A DNA stretch of 32,713 nt from the NCBI GenBank assembly GCA_963766365.1, contig CAVXZK010000019.1, forward strand, positions 1 through 32,713. Direction: 5' to 3'. The position numbers were made by a program, and so were the translations under genes. The notes beneath the pieces were generated by a model that worked only from the letters and a program-made list of their open reading frames with translations, ran no database searches and was not told the origin of the DNA. The DNA is from JALORV01 sp963766365 (GTDB lineage: Bacteria > Pseudomonadota > Gammaproteobacteria > Burkholderiales > Burkholderiaceae_F). Position 1 is the first letter of the stretch, and every line of letters begins with the position of its first letter. Shown here piece after piece: positions 32,455-32,713 of the stretch.

Positions 32455-32615
32455 GCGCTTACACAACCCTGACAGCGAACCAGGAATCGGTGCTGCGGCG
32501 CACCAAGCCGGGCCACGTCCGAGGCCCTCACAGGAGCGCGGAACGAGGTGTTTCAGGAGCCCTCGACCGCTTTGCGGGCACGGCGGAGAACGTGGCCATC
32601 GAGGCCAGAAAAGCA

Positions 32616-32637
32616 AACGGGCCCGTGCGGGCCCGTT
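32616..32637 (-). terminator. terminator hairpin of a gene beyond the right edge
   Basis: AACGGGCCC / GGGCCCGTT (32616-32624 with 32629-32637) is a perfect 9-bp stem with a 4-nt loop. On the minus strand it is followed by TTGCTTTTC, a T-rich tail, so it probably ends a minus-strand transcript from outside the window. Confidence 0.6.
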
Positions 32638-32661
32638 CGTTTGGCGGGGCAGTGATCCTAG

Positions 32662-32706
32662 CCCCACCAACCTGCTCAGGTCGGGATACATCGTTTTTTG
32701 GTGGGG
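32662..32706. repeat. inverted repeat near the right edge
   Basis: CCCCACCA (32662-32669) pairs with TGGTGGGG (32699-32706), and inside it ACCT pairs with AGGT around GCTC (32670-32681). It may be part of a structured RNA or a 3' untranslated region; no known RNA family fits. Confidence 0.4.
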
Positions 32707-32713
32707 TCAGGGA

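Larger units (their letters stand above)
32376..32713. other. 338-bp region upstream of acs, no gene seen
   Basis: Frames here read as non-family sequence. It holds an 8-bp direct repeat near acs (32423-32454), a terminator hairpin (32616-32637) and a second inverted repeat (32662-32706) near the right edge. The right part probably carries the 3' end of a transcript entering from outside the window. Confidence 0.5.

Noticed and set aside
32416..32691. 91-codon minus-strand frame upstream of acs
   Set aside because: It spans a terminator hairpin, is Pro/Arg/Ser-rich and shows no domain or ribosome binding site.

Overview
The window is high-GC, gene-dense chromosomal DNA. It most likely comes from a betaproteobacterium of the Burkholderiales/Rhodocyclales type. 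The evidence is the gyrA ... ompA ... ubiG-gph gene order, a one-piece tmRNA whose tag ends in ALAA, a barrel-less OmpA with a proline linker, and an acs/DUF4212/sodium:solute symporter acetate cluster. I see no prophage, insertion sequence, CRISPR array or rRNA. The taxonomic call is inference from gene content, not from a search.

Layout. 1-712: 5' part of gyrA (minus, cut by the window edge). 926-3169: an MtaD-like amidohydrolase and ompA with a strong terminator. 3207-11634: a block sitting between ompA and ubiG: a secreted DsrE-like protein, a membrane-anchored alpha/beta hydrolase, an AsmA-family protein, a patatin + GntP-permease operon, a 567-bp gap and a lipoprotein on the opposite strand. 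11858-17078: ubiG, a phosphatase of the Gph/MupP type and a 1250-residue DUF748 (AsmA-like) envelope protein. 17107-17469: ssrA (tmRNA), then a hairpin-rich gap and a lipoprotein with an immunoglobulin-like domain and a von Willebrand A domain. 19433-21229: a CoA-binding protein and metY. 21275-24593: a coupled DUF2868 / DUF3482-GTPase / small lipoprotein operon. 24649-26244 (minus): a GGDEF protein with an all-helical, probably TPR-like N-terminus. 26535-26624 (minus): tRNA-Ser(GGA). 26713-32375 (minus): an acetate module read acs, small membrane protein, TPR protein, DUF4212, sodium:solute symporter, closed by a strong terminator.

How the parts may work together. The acetate module imports acetate and activates it to acetyl-CoA. 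The patatin/GntP pair may handle polyhydroxybutyrate or hydroxy-acid turnover (inference). OmpA, AsmA, DUF748 and the probable MupP phosphatase are cell-envelope functions. The amidohydrolase clears methylthioadenosine or related nucleosides, and metY makes homocysteine from O-acetylhomoserine, so sulfur and methionine metabolism occur twice. The least explained parts are the DUF2868/GTPase/lipoprotein operon, the two unnamed proteins inside the acetate cluster, a duplicated acs 3' tail, and the structured gap downstream of ssrA.
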